Assembly (NCBI GenBank): GCA_004298605.1
Contig: SCPW01000043.1
Location: 1 to 11,634, forward strand
Source: Gallionella sp.
GTDB taxonomy: Bacteria; Pseudomonadota; Gammaproteobacteria; Burkholderiales; Gallionellaceae
Direction of reading: 5' to 3'
DNA: 11,634 nt
This document shows positions 1-7,136 of the stretch, one piece after another (position 1 is the first letter of the stretch; every line of letters begins with the position of its first letter). A program made the position numbers and the translations under genes. Under the pieces are notes generated by a model that made no database searches, was not told the DNA's origin, and was given only the letters and a program-made list of their open reading frames with translations.

Positions 1-210
1 TCAAAAATTGCCAAACCTGATTTTAGCGGTACAAATAAGGACACTGTACTCGATCAAATCAACTCGCTTCTGGGTATTAATGGAGACTCACGAGAGTGGC
101 GCTATCTGAATAAAGGCGTGCATGAAGAAGCTGACCGCGCAGAGTTCGACCGGTCAGCAGTTCAGCAAATCGTGACCACTCTTGAGAAACTTGATGCTGC
201 ACTGTCATAG
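1..210 (+). CDS. C-terminal fragment of a probable AAA/RecF-like ATPase
   Basis: An open frame enters from the left edge and ends at a TAG at 208-210, giving the last 69 residues of a larger protein. The visible part is hydrophilic and probably helical. It carries the stretch YLNKGVHEEADRAEFDR followed by a helix ending LEKLDAAL. From memory, an 'NKG-hE-e-DR-EFDR' tail of this kind closes some AAA or RecF/SMC-like ATPases found with defence and restriction genes, but no Walker motif lies in the window, so the assignment is tentative. The stop is 15 bases before the RhuM-family start, so the two genes are probably co-transcribed. It could also be the tail of another nucleotide-dependent DNA-processing protein. 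The rest of the gene lies outside the window. Confidence 0.6.
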   Translation, partial: SKIAKPDFSGTNKDTVLDQINSLLGINGDSREWRYLNKGVHEEADRAEFDRSAVQQIVTTLEKLDAALS

Positions 211-225
211 AACGGAAGGCACGAC

Positions 226-1260
226 ATGACTGACGATAGCAAGAAACTCATCCGCAACAGCACCGCCGAGTTCCTGATCTTCACCGCTCAGGCCGGTGAG
301 CAGAGCATCGAGGCGCGTTATGAAGACAAAACTGTCTGGCTGACGCAGAAGCTGATGGCTGAGCTGTTTGCAGTGGATGTGCGCACGGTCAGTGAGCACT
401 TGAAGAACATTTTTTCCAGCGGTGAGCTGGGCGAAGATTCAGTTGTCCGGAAATTCCGGATAACTGCCGCCGACGGCAAATTCTACGCCACCAACCACTA
501 CAACCTCGATGCCATCATATCGGTCGGCTATCGGGTCAACTCGGTGCGCGCCACCCAGTTTCGCCAGTGGGCCACCGGTGTGCTGCGCGAGTTTGCCATC
601 AAGGGCTATGTGCTGGACAGGAAGCGCCTGGAGAACGGCGCTTTTCTGGGTGAGGACTATTTCGAACACCTGCTGGCCGAGATTCGAGAGATTCGGCTGT
701 CCGAGCGCAAGTTCTATCAAAAAGTCACTGACATCTACGCCACGGCAGTGGATTACAACCGCGATGCGCCCACCACAAAGGCCTTCTTCGCCAAGGTGCA
801 GAACAAGCTGCATTTCGCCATCCATGGGCACACTGCCGCCGAGCTTATCGTGCAGCGTGCCGATAGCGGCAAGCCGCATATGGGCCTGACCTCTTGGGAG
901 AATGCTCCCGGCGGAAAAATCATCAAGACGGATGTCGTTGTCGCCAAGAACTATCTTTCACGGGAAGAGCTGGACGCCCTCGGGCGTATCGTGAACTCGT
1001 ACCTCGATCTGGCCGAGGATCGCGCCCGCCGCAATATTCCGATGACGATGGAAGACTGGGCCAAGCGGTTAGATGCCTTTCTGGAGTTTGCCGAGCGGGA
1101 CGTATTACAGGATGCAGGCAAGATTTCCGCAGAAATGGCCAAAGCGTATGCGGAAAGTGAGTTTGAGAAATACCGTATCGTGCAAGACCGGCTGTTCGAG
1201 AGCGACTTTGACCGGGCGATAAAGCAGATCGAGGCCAAACAAAAGCCAGACAGTAATTAA
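226..1260 (+). CDS. RhuM-family protein
   Basis: This 344-residue protein matches the RhuM (Virulence_RhuM) family, named after a Salmonella pathogenicity-island gene. Its biochemical function is not established. Visible family features, in order, are an N-terminal strand region, a helix-turn-helix-like segment with WLTQKLMAELF and VRTVSEHLKNIF (about residues 33-65), the block VGYRVNSVRATQFRQWA (about 100-116), the YFEHLLAEIREIRLSERKFYQKV segment (split here as helix about 144-166), and a C-terminal half with FFAKVQNKLHFA, GHTAAELI and AKNYLSREEL. It is full length. The ATG at 226 is supported by GGAAGG at about 214-219. The 15-base gap to the upstream ATPase-like gene suggests one operon. 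RhuM genes often sit in islands with restriction or defence genes, so a defence or DNA-binding role is possible, but that is inference. Confidence 0.88.
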   Translation: MTDDSKKLIRNSTAEFLIFTAQAGEQSIEARYEDKTVWLTQKLMAELFAVDVRTVSEHLKNIFSSGELGEDSVVRKFRITAADGKFYATNHYNLDAIISVGYRVNSVRATQFRQWATGVLREFAIKGYVLDRKRLENGAFLGEDYFEHLLAEIREIRLSERKFYQKVTDIYATAVDYNRDAPTTKAFFAKVQNKLHFAIHGHTAAELIVQRADSGKPHMGLTSWENAPGGKIIKTDVVVAKNYLSREELDALGRIVNSYLDLAEDRARRNIPMTMEDWAKRLDAFLEFAERDVLQDAGKISAEMAKAYAESEFEKYRIVQDRLFESDFDRAIKQIEAKQKPDSN

Positions 1261-1488
1261 AAGCCTGACTAAAATCACGGCGTATCAGTGCGATCTTGGA
1301 CTGATGCTTGGCTCATCGCGAATAACAGGTATGCGCATAGGAGCGGAAGTTTGACTGGCTAGCGATTGATGGCTGCCATGGCCGAGCAGCGGCCCTTCCA
1401 ATAGCAATGCAAAGTGATCACAAACAGTTCAATTCAAACTGAACCACAACCTAAGTTTCTGGGCAATGCAATAGCGATGTGATGAAGC

Positions 1489-1494
1489 TATAAT
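1489..1494 (+). promoter_or_regulatory. Probable -10 box for the toxin-antitoxin operon
   Basis: A perfect TATAAT lies 32 bases before the antitoxin ATG, within the 265-base gap 1261-1525. No good -35 hexamer is seen at the usual 16-18 base distance, so the promoter may be weak or activator-dependent. The same gap holds two copies of GCAATGCAA (1404-1412 and 1463-1471) and a short inverted repeat CAGTT...AACTG (1425-1441). The second direct copy would lie over the -35 region, where a ribbon-helix-helix antitoxin could bind for autorepression. A CGGAG at 1514-1518 is the ribosome binding site. The rest of the gap holds no gene I can support. Confidence 0.5.
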
Positions 1495-1525
1495 GCTCTC
1501 GTATTAATTCAGTCGGAGTAGCGCC

Positions 1526-1780
1526 ATGTCCACTACCATGACACTGCCAACAAGATTTGCCACGCGTCTTGAAAAGCTAGCATTGGAGGCGGGAAGCACG
1601 CCGGAGAAAATGCTGGATTTCGTTATGCAGGACGGCTTTGAATATACCGAGAATTTCATGCATCAGATCAAGCAAGGCATGGCTGATGTTAAAGCGGGTA
1701 GAGTCGTTTCACACGAAGAGGCGATGACTCGTTTGCGTTCTGCTGTTGAGCGACATGCCAACAAAAAGCAAGCGGCTTGA
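1526..1780 (+). CDS. ParD/RHH-type antitoxin
   Basis: This 84-residue protein has the form of a ribbon-helix-helix antitoxin. A short N-terminal strand (about residues 3-10, TTMTLPTR) precedes two predicted helices (about 11-36). A charged C-terminal part (about 40-84) contains DVKAGRVVSHEEAMTRLR, similar in style to the toxin-wrapping tail of ParD and related antitoxins. Such proteins neutralise a RelE/ParE-fold toxin and repress their own operon as dimers. The ATG at 1526 has CGGAG seven bases upstream. The end of the gene overlaps the start of the toxin gene, typical of a coupled pair. The family call rests on pattern and on the partner. CopG-like or another RHH subfamily is equally possible. 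Confidence 0.75.
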   Translation: MSTTMTLPTRFATRLEKLALEAGSTPEKMLDFVMQDGFEYTENFMHQIKQGMADVKAGRVVSHEEAMTRLRSAVERHANKKQAA

Positions 1781-2117
1781 TTGGGCTGAATCGGCACTGG
1801 ATGAGCTGGGTGTCGGGATTGCCCACTACGCTGAACGAAATCCTGTGGCCGCGCAACGTATGCTAAAAGAAATCAATCATGCGGCGGTGTCAATTTCTCA
1901 AGCTCGCATGAGCTTAGAGAATTGCCTACCTTTGGTGGAATCTCTGGTTGCAACTGAAGTTCCAAGCAAAGGCAGGCCAGGTCGACTTGCCGGAACGAGA
2001 GAGTTGGTGGTTGTTGGTTCACGCACACCGTACATTCGGGTTTTTTCTGAAGTAAAACATCCTCAACCCGCCATACAGATTTTACGCGTTATGCACACCG
2101 CCAGAAAGTTTCCCTAG
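1755..2117 (+). CDS. ParE/RelE-superfamily toxin with a lengthened middle
   Basis: This protein has about 120 residues. The family's hallmarks are present: an N-terminal W-x-x-x-AL-x-x-L helix, YAERNPVAAQRML in helix 2, the GRPGRLAGTRELVV block that leads into the beta sheet, then PYIRVFSEV and a last strand ILRVMHTARKFP. ParE toxins poison DNA gyrase and RelE toxins cut ribosome-bound mRNA; the GRPGR-GTREL signature favours the ParE side. Most ParE proteins have about 95-100 residues. Here about 19 extra residues lie between helix 2 and GRPGR. I chose ATG 1755, which overlaps the antitoxin by 26 bases. A TTG at 1746 in the same frame would add three residues. Whether the longer version is still toxic cannot be told from sequence. 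Confidence 0.8.
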   Translation: MPTKSKRLDWAESALDELGVGIAHYAERNPVAAQRMLKEINHAAVSISQARMSLENCLPLVESLVATEVPSKGRPGRLAGTRELVVVGSRTPYIRVFSEVKHPQPAIQILRVMHTARKFP

Positions 2118-2165
2118 CCATGCCCCCATCAACCCGCACCCTGCAATCAAGGCTCCAGTAGCGGT

Positions 2166-2696
2166 ATGACATCCCTCTCAATCATCGTCGCGATGGCGCA
2201 AAACCGCACCATCGGCATCAACAACACCCTGCCGTGGCGCTGCCCGGAAGACCTCAAGCACTTCAAGGCGCTCACCATGGGGCATCACATGATTATGGGG
2301 CGCAAGACGTTCGAGTCTATCGGCAAGCCTTTGCCGGGACGCACCACGGTGGTGGTTTCGCGCGACCGCAATTTGAAGATAGCCGGATGCACTGTCGCGC
2401 ATTCGCTGCCCGAAGCCATCGCATCATGCGCGGGCGACCCGCAGGTTTTCGTGGTCGGCGGCGCGGAGATTTACGCGCAGGCGCTGGATTTGGCGGATAC
2501 GCTCTATATCACCGAAATCCGGCAGAACGTCATCGGCGATGCCGCGTTCCCCGAATTTGACCGGGCGAAATGGCTGGAAGTATCGCGTGAAACACACCGG
2601 CAGGAAACGCCGGAACCGCTGGAGTATCACTTCGTCACTTACCGGCGGCAAAGGGTAGGGCGCGATTCGTCGCGCCATTCTTCGGTGCATGAATAG
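2166..2696 (+). CDS. folA: Dihydrofolate reductase
   Basis: The enzyme reduces 7,8-dihydrofolate to tetrahydrofolate with NADPH in the cytoplasm, supplying one-carbon carriers for thymidylate, purine and methionine synthesis; trimethoprim targets it. The 176-residue protein starts with the family strand LSIIVAMAQNRTIGINN, then TLPWRCPEDLKHFK, in which D29 is the substrate-binding acidic residue. MIMGRKTFESIGKPLPGRT and VFVVGGAEIYAQAL (the NADPH-binding GG) follow. A normal bacterial enzyme ends near EYHFVTYRRQ, at about residue 161. The last 15 or so residues and the TAG are encoded by an inserted REPIN-like repeat, so the native C-terminus has been replaced by a short basic tail, probably harmless. 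AAGG at about 2149-2152 is a weak, distant ribosome binding site. thyA, a frequent neighbour elsewhere, is not in the window. Confidence 0.96.
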   Translation: MTSLSIIVAMAQNRTIGINNTLPWRCPEDLKHFKALTMGHHMIMGRKTFESIGKPLPGRTTVVVSRDRNLKIAGCTVAHSLPEAIASCAGDPQVFVVGGAEIYAQALDLADTLYITEIRQNVIGDAAFPEFDRAKWLEVSRETHRQETPEPLEYHFVTYRRQRVGRDSSRHSSVHE

Positions 2697-2732
2697 ATCA
2701 GGGCGCGATGAATCGCGCCCCTACCCTTGCCG
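2646..2732. repeat. REPIN-like double palindrome in the 3' end of folA
   Basis: Two palindromes lie in inverted orientation. The left one (2659-2676) has a 7-bp GGCGCGA/TCGCGCC stem with a TTCG loop. The right one (2701-2720) has an 8-bp GGGCGCGA/TCGCGCCC stem with a TGAA loop. A GTAG head (2655-2658) precedes the left palindrome and its complement CTAC (2721-2724) follows the right one. The match between arms extends outward to CGGCAAAGGGTAG against CTACCCTTGCCG, with one base of length difference. GTAG-headed REP palindromes in inverted pairs are the known form of REPINs, which are mobilised by RAYT (TnpA-REP) transposases; none is in the window. The element encodes the last residues and stop codon of folA, and its strong hairpins could terminate both folA and the convergent cyclase gene. 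Confidence 0.8.
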
Positions 2733-2751
2733 TTATTCGCGCACATCCGAA

Positions 2752-4113
2752 TTATTTCTCGGTCCGCTGCAAATAAATTGATCCGCGCTTTTGTGCGTTG
2801 TATGCGTCATCATCGCGCTGCGATAGCTCGGGAACATAGGCATAGCTGTTCCTCCCTCTCTTTTTTACTTCATACATTGCCCGGTCCGCGCATTTCAACA
2901 GGCCGGAGATATCCTGCGCATCGACCGGATAGAGCGCGATCCCGACACTCGCCGAAACAGTCCCGGTTTCTCCTTCCAACATGAAAGGCTTGCCCAGCTC
3001 CCGAACAATGGCTTGAGCGATCCGCTCGATATCTTGGCGCTCTCCGAACTCGGGCAGGATGACGGTGAATTCATCGCCGCCGAGGCGCGCCACCGTATCC
3101 GTTTCACGCACGCATTGGCCGATGCGGCGCGCCGCTTCTATCAATAGCAAATCGCCTTGGTCATGCCCCAATCTGTCATTGATTTGCTTGAACTCGTCGA
3201 GATCGATAAACAGCAGCGACAGATGCAGCCCGGTCCGGTTCGCCTTCTTGACTTCCTGCCCGAGCCGGTCAAAGAACGAACGCCGGTTGGGCAGGCCGGT
3301 CAAGGTGTCGAAGTTCGCGTATTGCCAGATTATTTCATCCTGTTTTTTCTTCTCCGTGATATCCGAAAACTGCGCCACATGGCGGAATACGCTGCCATCC
3401 CGATGCCTGATGAGGCTGATGTTGACCCATTTGGCGATCGGCTCGCCGCTCTTGCGGCGATCCCATATCTCGCCCTGCCAATGCCCTTTGCCGATGATGT
3501 CCCGCCACATTTCCTGATAGAAAGTCTGGTCGTGCATCCCCGAGTGAAGAATGCCGGGCGTCTTGCCGTACAAATCATCCAGGGTATAACCGGTAATCCG
3601 CGTGAACGCCGGATTCACCGCGACAATGAGGTTGTTCTCGTCGGTCACCATGACGGCTTCGCCGCCCGACATGTAGATGTCCGCCGCCAGCCTCATCGGT
3701 TCTTCCATATGCTTGCGCGCGGAAATGTCTCTCGCGATGGCGCAGTTGAACTCGTTGTTGCCATAGGCGAGATAAGTGATCATCACTTCCACGGGAAATA
3801 TCCGCCCGCTCTTGGCGCGGTGCAGCGCCTCCAGGCTGAACGAACCGAGCGCCTTCGCCTCCCGCCAATGCACCCGCCATGACTCATCGCTGAAGCTCGG
3901 GGAGAAATCCGGCACGCGATAAGCGAGTATCTCCTCGCACGAACATCCCAAAGATCGGCAAGCCGCTTCATTGGCGTAAACCACCCGGCCTTCCGGGTTC
4001 AGCCAGAAGACCGCATCACCCAAGCGATCGAAAGCGATTTGCAAGAGCTCCGCGCCCGGCAAACCGCCGCCGCCCCTCGCGAACTGCTCTGCCATGCTCA
4101 TCGGCATATTCAT
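2752..4113 (-). CDS. PAS-PAS-GGDEF diguanylate cyclase
   Basis: The protein makes the second messenger c-di-GMP from two GTP. Residues are numbered from the GTG at 4122. PAS domain 1 spans about 24-135 (DAVFWLNPEGRVVYANEAACRSLG; split here as 36-59), PAS domain 2 about 147-257 (ending FSDITEKKKQDE) and the GGDEF domain about 265-428. The catalytic motif GGDEF is intact at 348-352, DTLTGLPNR starts the domain at 272, and the RxxD inhibitory site is present at 339-342, so product feedback is expected. There is no EAL domain, signal peptide or membrane segment, so this is a cytosolic sensor whose ligand (small molecule, haem, flavin) is unknown. I prefer ATG 4113 because GGGG lies seven bases upstream; GTG 4122 adds three residues. 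It is 50 bases downstream of the winged-helix gene and probably shares its transcript. Confidence 0.93.
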   Translation of the reverse strand: MNMPMSMAEQFARGGGGLPGAELLQIAFDRLGDAVFWLNPEGRVVYANEAACRSLGCSCEEILAYRVPDFSPSFSDESWRVHWREAKALGSFSLEALHRAKSGRIFPVEVMITYLAYGNNEFNCAIARDISARKHMEEPMRLAADIYMSGGEAVMVTDENNLIVAVNPAFTRITGYTLDDLYGKTPGILHSGMHDQTFYQEMWRDIIGKGHWQGEIWDRRKSGEPIAKWVNISLIRHRDGSVFRHVAQFSDITEKKKQDEIIWQYANFDTLTGLPNRRSFFDRLGQEVKKANRTGLHLSLLFIDLDEFKQINDRLGHDQGDLLLIEAARRIGQCVRETDTVARLGGDEFTVILPEFGERQDIERIAQAIVRELGKPFMLEGETGTVSASVGIALYPVDAQDISGLLKCADRAMYEVKKRGRNSYAYVPELSQRDDDAYNAQKRGSIYLQRTEK

Positions 4114-4163
4114 TGGCTGCACCCCATATTCTCGATGAAGCCGGGTAACTGCATCTTCCTGCT

Positions 4164-4520
4164 TCAGTTCTTTCGCGGCTTGGACGATGCTTCGTGTTTG
4201 GCAAGATGCTCGGTAAGTCTGGAAAGATGATCGGTTAGCATCCTGATGGTGGAGGCGCTCAACTGCAATATGACATACCGGCGGTCGCCGCTCGACTCGA
4301 ATTTTTCCACCATGCCCTCGCGCACCAGGCGGCTCAGGTATCTGCGCACCGTCGCATCGGAGGTGATCCCCAACAGCGACAATTGCTTCAGTGTCAGCGG
4401 AGTTCCCAGTTCCTGGTGAAACCCGATTTCGATGAGGATATCGAAATCTTTGTATGTCTTGATTCCCGGGATTTGATTCAGGACGGATTTTATTTTTTTT
4501 AATTTCGTGAAAGTTGCCAT
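4164..4520 (-). CDS. Winged-helix (MarR-like) transcriptional regulator
   Basis: This 118-residue DNA-binding protein has one winged helix-turn-helix domain. A lysine-rich N-terminus (about 1-22) leads to a helix, then PLTLKQLSLLGITSDATVRRYLSRLVREGMVEKF (split here; about 41-74) gives the recognition helix with TVRRYLSRL, and DRRYVILQLS forms the wing. A C-terminal helix (about 90-110) could serve in dimerisation. It is short for a MarR protein (usually about 140), with a reduced dimerisation region, so assignment to a named family is uncertain. GAGG lies nine bases before the ATG. The cyclase gene follows closely on the same strand, so this regulator may control the pair. A perfect palindrome about 50 bases upstream is a possible autoregulatory site. 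Confidence 0.8.
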   Translation of the reverse strand: MATFTKLKKIKSVLNQIPGIKTYKDFDILIEIGFHQELGTPLTLKQLSLLGITSDATVRRYLSRLVREGMVEKFESSGDRRYVILQLSASTIRMLTDHLSRLTEHLAKHEASSKPRKN

Positions 4521-4569
4521 GTATCCGTACCTCTAAGCAGGTTGGCTAACCGTAACGATTTGTCCGTGC

Positions 4570-4580
4570 TTGTTCAACAA
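4570..4580. promoter_or_regulatory. Palindromic candidate operator upstream of the winged-helix gene
   Basis: TTGTT-C-AACAA is a perfect 11-base palindrome 50 bases upstream of the winged-helix start, in the 167-base gap 4521-4687. MarR-type regulators usually bind AT-rich palindromes of TTG...CAA type near their own promoter. A weak -35 candidate (TTGAAC, - strand) overlaps it, which would fit repression. One copy only, so this is suggestive. Confidence 0.3.
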
Positions 4581-4623
4581 CAATTGATGTGCAAAATGAT
4601 CTACACCTGTTGCGCCGCCGCCC

Positions 4624-4664
4624 GGAAACGAACGAGGCGGGCAACGCCCGCCTCATCCGTTTCC
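4624..4664 (-). terminator. Hairpin terminator after the decarboxylase gene
   Basis: A 9-bp perfect stem GAGGCGGGC/GCCCGCCTC (4634-4642 and 4646-4654) with a three-base loop is extended by an outer 7-bp stem GGAAACG/CGTTTCC after a small internal loop. It lies 24 bases beyond the decarboxylase stop. Read on the - strand, the inner stem is followed by GTTCGTTTCC, a modest U-rich tail, so intrinsic termination is likely though not textbook. Confidence 0.65.
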
Positions 4665-4687
4665 GCCCTGTCATTGCCGGGCTGCGG

Positions 4688-6934
4688 TTATTTCACGCAA
4701 TCCACAAAAAAGCGCTTTTCCCCATCCACTTCTTCCGCTACCAGCCCGTGAATATCGGTCTCGAAACCGGGCAGTTTCTGATTGATGGCGCGCGCAAATT
4801 TGAGATAGTCCACGATGGTTTTATTGAATATTTCCCCCGGAATCAGCAGCGGGATGCCCGGCGGATAGGGGGTCAGCAACACCGCCGTAATACGCCCTTC
4901 GAGCCGGTCGATTTCCACGCGCTCGATTTCGTCGTGCGCCATTCTGGCGAACGCATCGGAGGGTTTCATCGCCGGCTGCATGTCGGACAAATACATTTCG
5001 GTGGTCATGCGCGCCACGTTGTGGGTGTTGTAGGCATCGTGGATCTGCTGGCACAAATCGCGCAATCCGACGCGCTCATACTGCGGGTGCGCCACCACGA
5101 ACTCCGGCAGGATGCGCCACAGCGGCTGGTTCCTGTCATAGTCGTCCTTGAACTGCTGGAGCGCGGTCAGCAGCGTGTTCCAGCGCCCCTTGGTGATGCC
5201 GATGGTGAACATGATGAAGAACGAGTACAGGCCGCACTTCTCGACAATCACGCCATGCTCGGACAAGTATTTGGTCACCATGGCCGCCGGGATGCCGCTG
5301 TCGGCGAAGTCGCCATCCACGCCCAGCCCCGGCGTGATGATGGTCGCCTTGATCGGGTCGAGCATGTTGAACCCTTCGGCGAGATCGCCGAAGCCATGCC
5401 ATTTGTCCGACGCCTTCAGCACCCAGTCCTCGCGCGACCCGACGCCTTCCTCGGCGAGGCTGTCCGGCCCCCACACCTTGAACCACCAGTCCTGGCCAAA
5501 CTCTTCATCCACCTTGCGCATCGCGCGGCGGAAATCCAGCGCTTCGGCGATGGATTCTTCCACCAGTGCCGTGCCGCCCGGCGGTTCCATCATCGCCGCC
5601 GCCACGTCGCACGAAGCGATGATGGCGTACTGCGGGCTGGTCGAGGTGTGCATCAGATAGGCTTCGTTGAACACATGGTTGTTCAGCTTGCGCGTTTGCG
5701 GTTCGCGCACCAGTATTTGCGATGCCTGCGACAATCCGGCCAGCAGTTTATGGGTGGACTGGGTGGCGAAAATCATCGATTCTTTGGCGCGCGGCCGATA
5801 TTTGCCGATGGCGTGCATATCCTTGTAAAAATCGTGGAAGGCCGCATGTGGCAGCCACGCCTCGTCGAAATGCAAGGTGTCGATGTGCCCGTCCAGCATC
5901 TCCTTGAGCATCTCCACGTTGTACACGATGCCGTCGTAGGTGCTCTGAGTGATGGTCAGGATGCGCGGCTTCTTGGTTTTATCTTTGATGAACGGATTCG
6001 CGTCAATCTTGCGCTGGATGCTCTCCGGCTCGAATTCCGATTTCGGGATCGGCCCGATGATGCCGTAATGGTTGCGCGTCGGCGTGAGAAACACCGGCAC
6101 CGCGCCGGTCATCATGATCGCGTGCAAAATGGATTTGTGGCAGTTGCGGTCCACCACCACGATGTCGTCCGGCGCAACGGTGGAATGCCACACGATCTTG
6201 TTCGAAGTGGAGGTGCCGTTGGTGACGAAAAATAAATGATCCGCATTGAAAATGCGCGCCGCGTTGCGCTCCGAAGCCGCCACCGGCCCGGTGTGGTCGA
6301 GCAATTGCCCGAGCTCGTCCACCGAATTGCACACGTCGGCGCGCAGCATGTTTTCACCGAAGAATTGATGGAACATCTGCCCGACCGGCGATTTCAAAAA
6401 CGCCACACCGCCCGAGTGCCCCGGGCAATGCCAGGAATAGGAGCCATCCTGCGCGTAGTGCAGCAGGGCGCGAAAAAACGGCGGCGCCAGCGAATCCAGA
6501 TAGGATTTGGCTTCGCGGATAATGTGGCGTGCCACGAATTCCGGCGTGTCCTCGTGCATGTGGATGAAGCCGTGCAACTCGCGCAACACATCGTTGGGGA
6601 TGTGCCGCGAAGTGCGCGTTTCGCCATACAAATAAATCGGGATGTCAGCATTCTTGAAACGGATTTCCTGGACGAATGCGCGCAAGCTTTTCAGCGCAAC
6701 CTCGGTCTCTTCCGCGCTGCCACCGCCGAACTCCTCGTCGTCGATCGACAGCAAAAACGCCGAAGCGCGGCTCTGCTGCTGCGCGAAAGAAGTCAGGTCG
6801 CCATAACTGGTAACCCCGAGCACTTCCAGACCTTCTTTCTCGATGGCATCGGCCAGCGCGCGGATGCCCAGACCGCTGGCATTTTCGGAGCGGAAGTCTT
6901 CATCAATGATGACGATAGGGAAACGGAATTTCAT
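4688..6934 (-). CDS. Orn/Lys/Arg decarboxylase, AdiA/LdcC-like, PLP-dependent
   Basis: This 748-residue cytosolic enzyme removes the alpha-carboxyl group of a basic amino acid to give CO2 and a di- or polyamine (agmatine, cadaverine or putrescine), consuming a proton. The wing (receiver-like) domain covers about 1-145, the fold-I PLP core about 150-590 and the C-terminal domain about 600-748, matching the roughly 710-755 residues of the large inducible family. PLP motifs are present: SWHCPGHSGGV (167-177), the phosphate loop NGTSTSNK (239-246), DRNCHKS (262-268), HFDEAW with D357, and STHK with the Schiff-base lysine K396. Family resemblance is closest to AdiA and LdcC, but the substrate cannot be fixed from sequence by eye. 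AGGGG eight bases before the ATG is a good ribosome binding site. No amino-acid antiporter gene is adjacent, unlike the acid-resistance operons adiAC or cadBA, so a polyamine biosynthetic role is possible. Confidence 0.95.
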   Translation of the reverse strand: MKFRFPIVIIDEDFRSENASGLGIRALADAIEKEGLEVLGVTSYGDLTSFAQQQSRASAFLLSIDDEEFGGGSAEETEVALKSLRAFVQEIRFKNADIPIYLYGETRTSRHIPNDVLRELHGFIHMHEDTPEFVARHIIREAKSYLDSLAPPFFRALLHYAQDGSYSWHCPGHSGGVAFLKSPVGQMFHQFFGENMLRADVCNSVDELGQLLDHTGPVAASERNAARIFNADHLFFVTNGTSTSNKIVWHSTVAPDDIVVVDRNCHKSILHAIMMTGAVPVFLTPTRNHYGIIGPIPKSEFEPESIQRKIDANPFIKDKTKKPRILTITQSTYDGIVYNVEMLKEMLDGHIDTLHFDEAWLPHAAFHDFYKDMHAIGKYRPRAKESMIFATQSTHKLLAGLSQASQILVREPQTRKLNNHVFNEAYLMHTSTSPQYAIIASCDVAAAMMEPPGGTALVEESIAEALDFRRAMRKVDEEFGQDWWFKVWGPDSLAEEGVGSREDWVLKASDKWHGFGDLAEGFNMLDPIKATIITPGLGVDGDFADSGIPAAMVTKYLSEHGVIVEKCGLYSFFIMFTIGITKGRWNTLLTALQQFKDDYDRNQPLWRILPEFVVAHPQYERVGLRDLCQQIHDAYNTHNVARMTTEMYLSDMQPAMKPSDAFARMAHDEIERVEIDRLEGRITAVLLTPYPPGIPLLIPGEIFNKTIVDYLKFARAINQKLPGFETDIHGLVAEEVDGEKRFFVDCVK

Positions 6935-6970
6935 GTTCAGCCCCTTAAGTATGTGGAGTGGAGCGCCACG

Positions 6971-7000
6971 CCTCGCGCACAGCTATAGCATTGCGCGAGG
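6971..7000 (-). promoter_or_regulatory. Inverted repeat and possible extended -10 promoter of the decarboxylase gene
   Basis: CCTCGCGC (6971-6978) and GCGCGAGG (6993-7000) form a perfect 8-bp inverted repeat around a 14-base loop, 36 bases before the decarboxylase ATG. On the - strand the loop contains TGCTATAGC, which resembles an extended -10 box; no good -35 is seen. The repeat could be an operator flanking the promoter or, if transcription starts upstream, a leader hairpin. The rest of the gap 6935-7136 holds a second weak hairpin (ATTGGTC/GGCCAAT, 7023-7039) and no gene. Confidence 0.35.
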
Positions 7001-7136
7001 TTGGGCTTCGGTGAAGATTCATATTGGTCACAGGCCAATGTGTGCCGGAACTAGAACGAAATTTCATTACTTAACTCTCAGTGGGAATAACTAATTTGGC
7101 GCGGATTGTCGCAGATTTCAGCCAAGGCGTGAGAGA

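Noticed and set aside
3157..3882. 241-codon + strand frame opposite the diguanylate cyclase
   Set aside because: It lies fully inside the PAS-GGDEF gene on the other strand and has no recognisable domain.
4542..4751. 69-codon + strand frame in the gap before the decarboxylase terminator
   Set aside because: It runs through the terminator hairpin into the antisense of the decarboxylase, has no ribosome binding site and no family resemblance.
4589..6235. 548-codon open frame on the + strand opposite the decarboxylase
   Set aside because: It is antisense to an intact PLP enzyme with all catalytic motifs. Its product is rich in H, R, V and G, as expected from the complement of a GC-rich gene, and shows no family motif.
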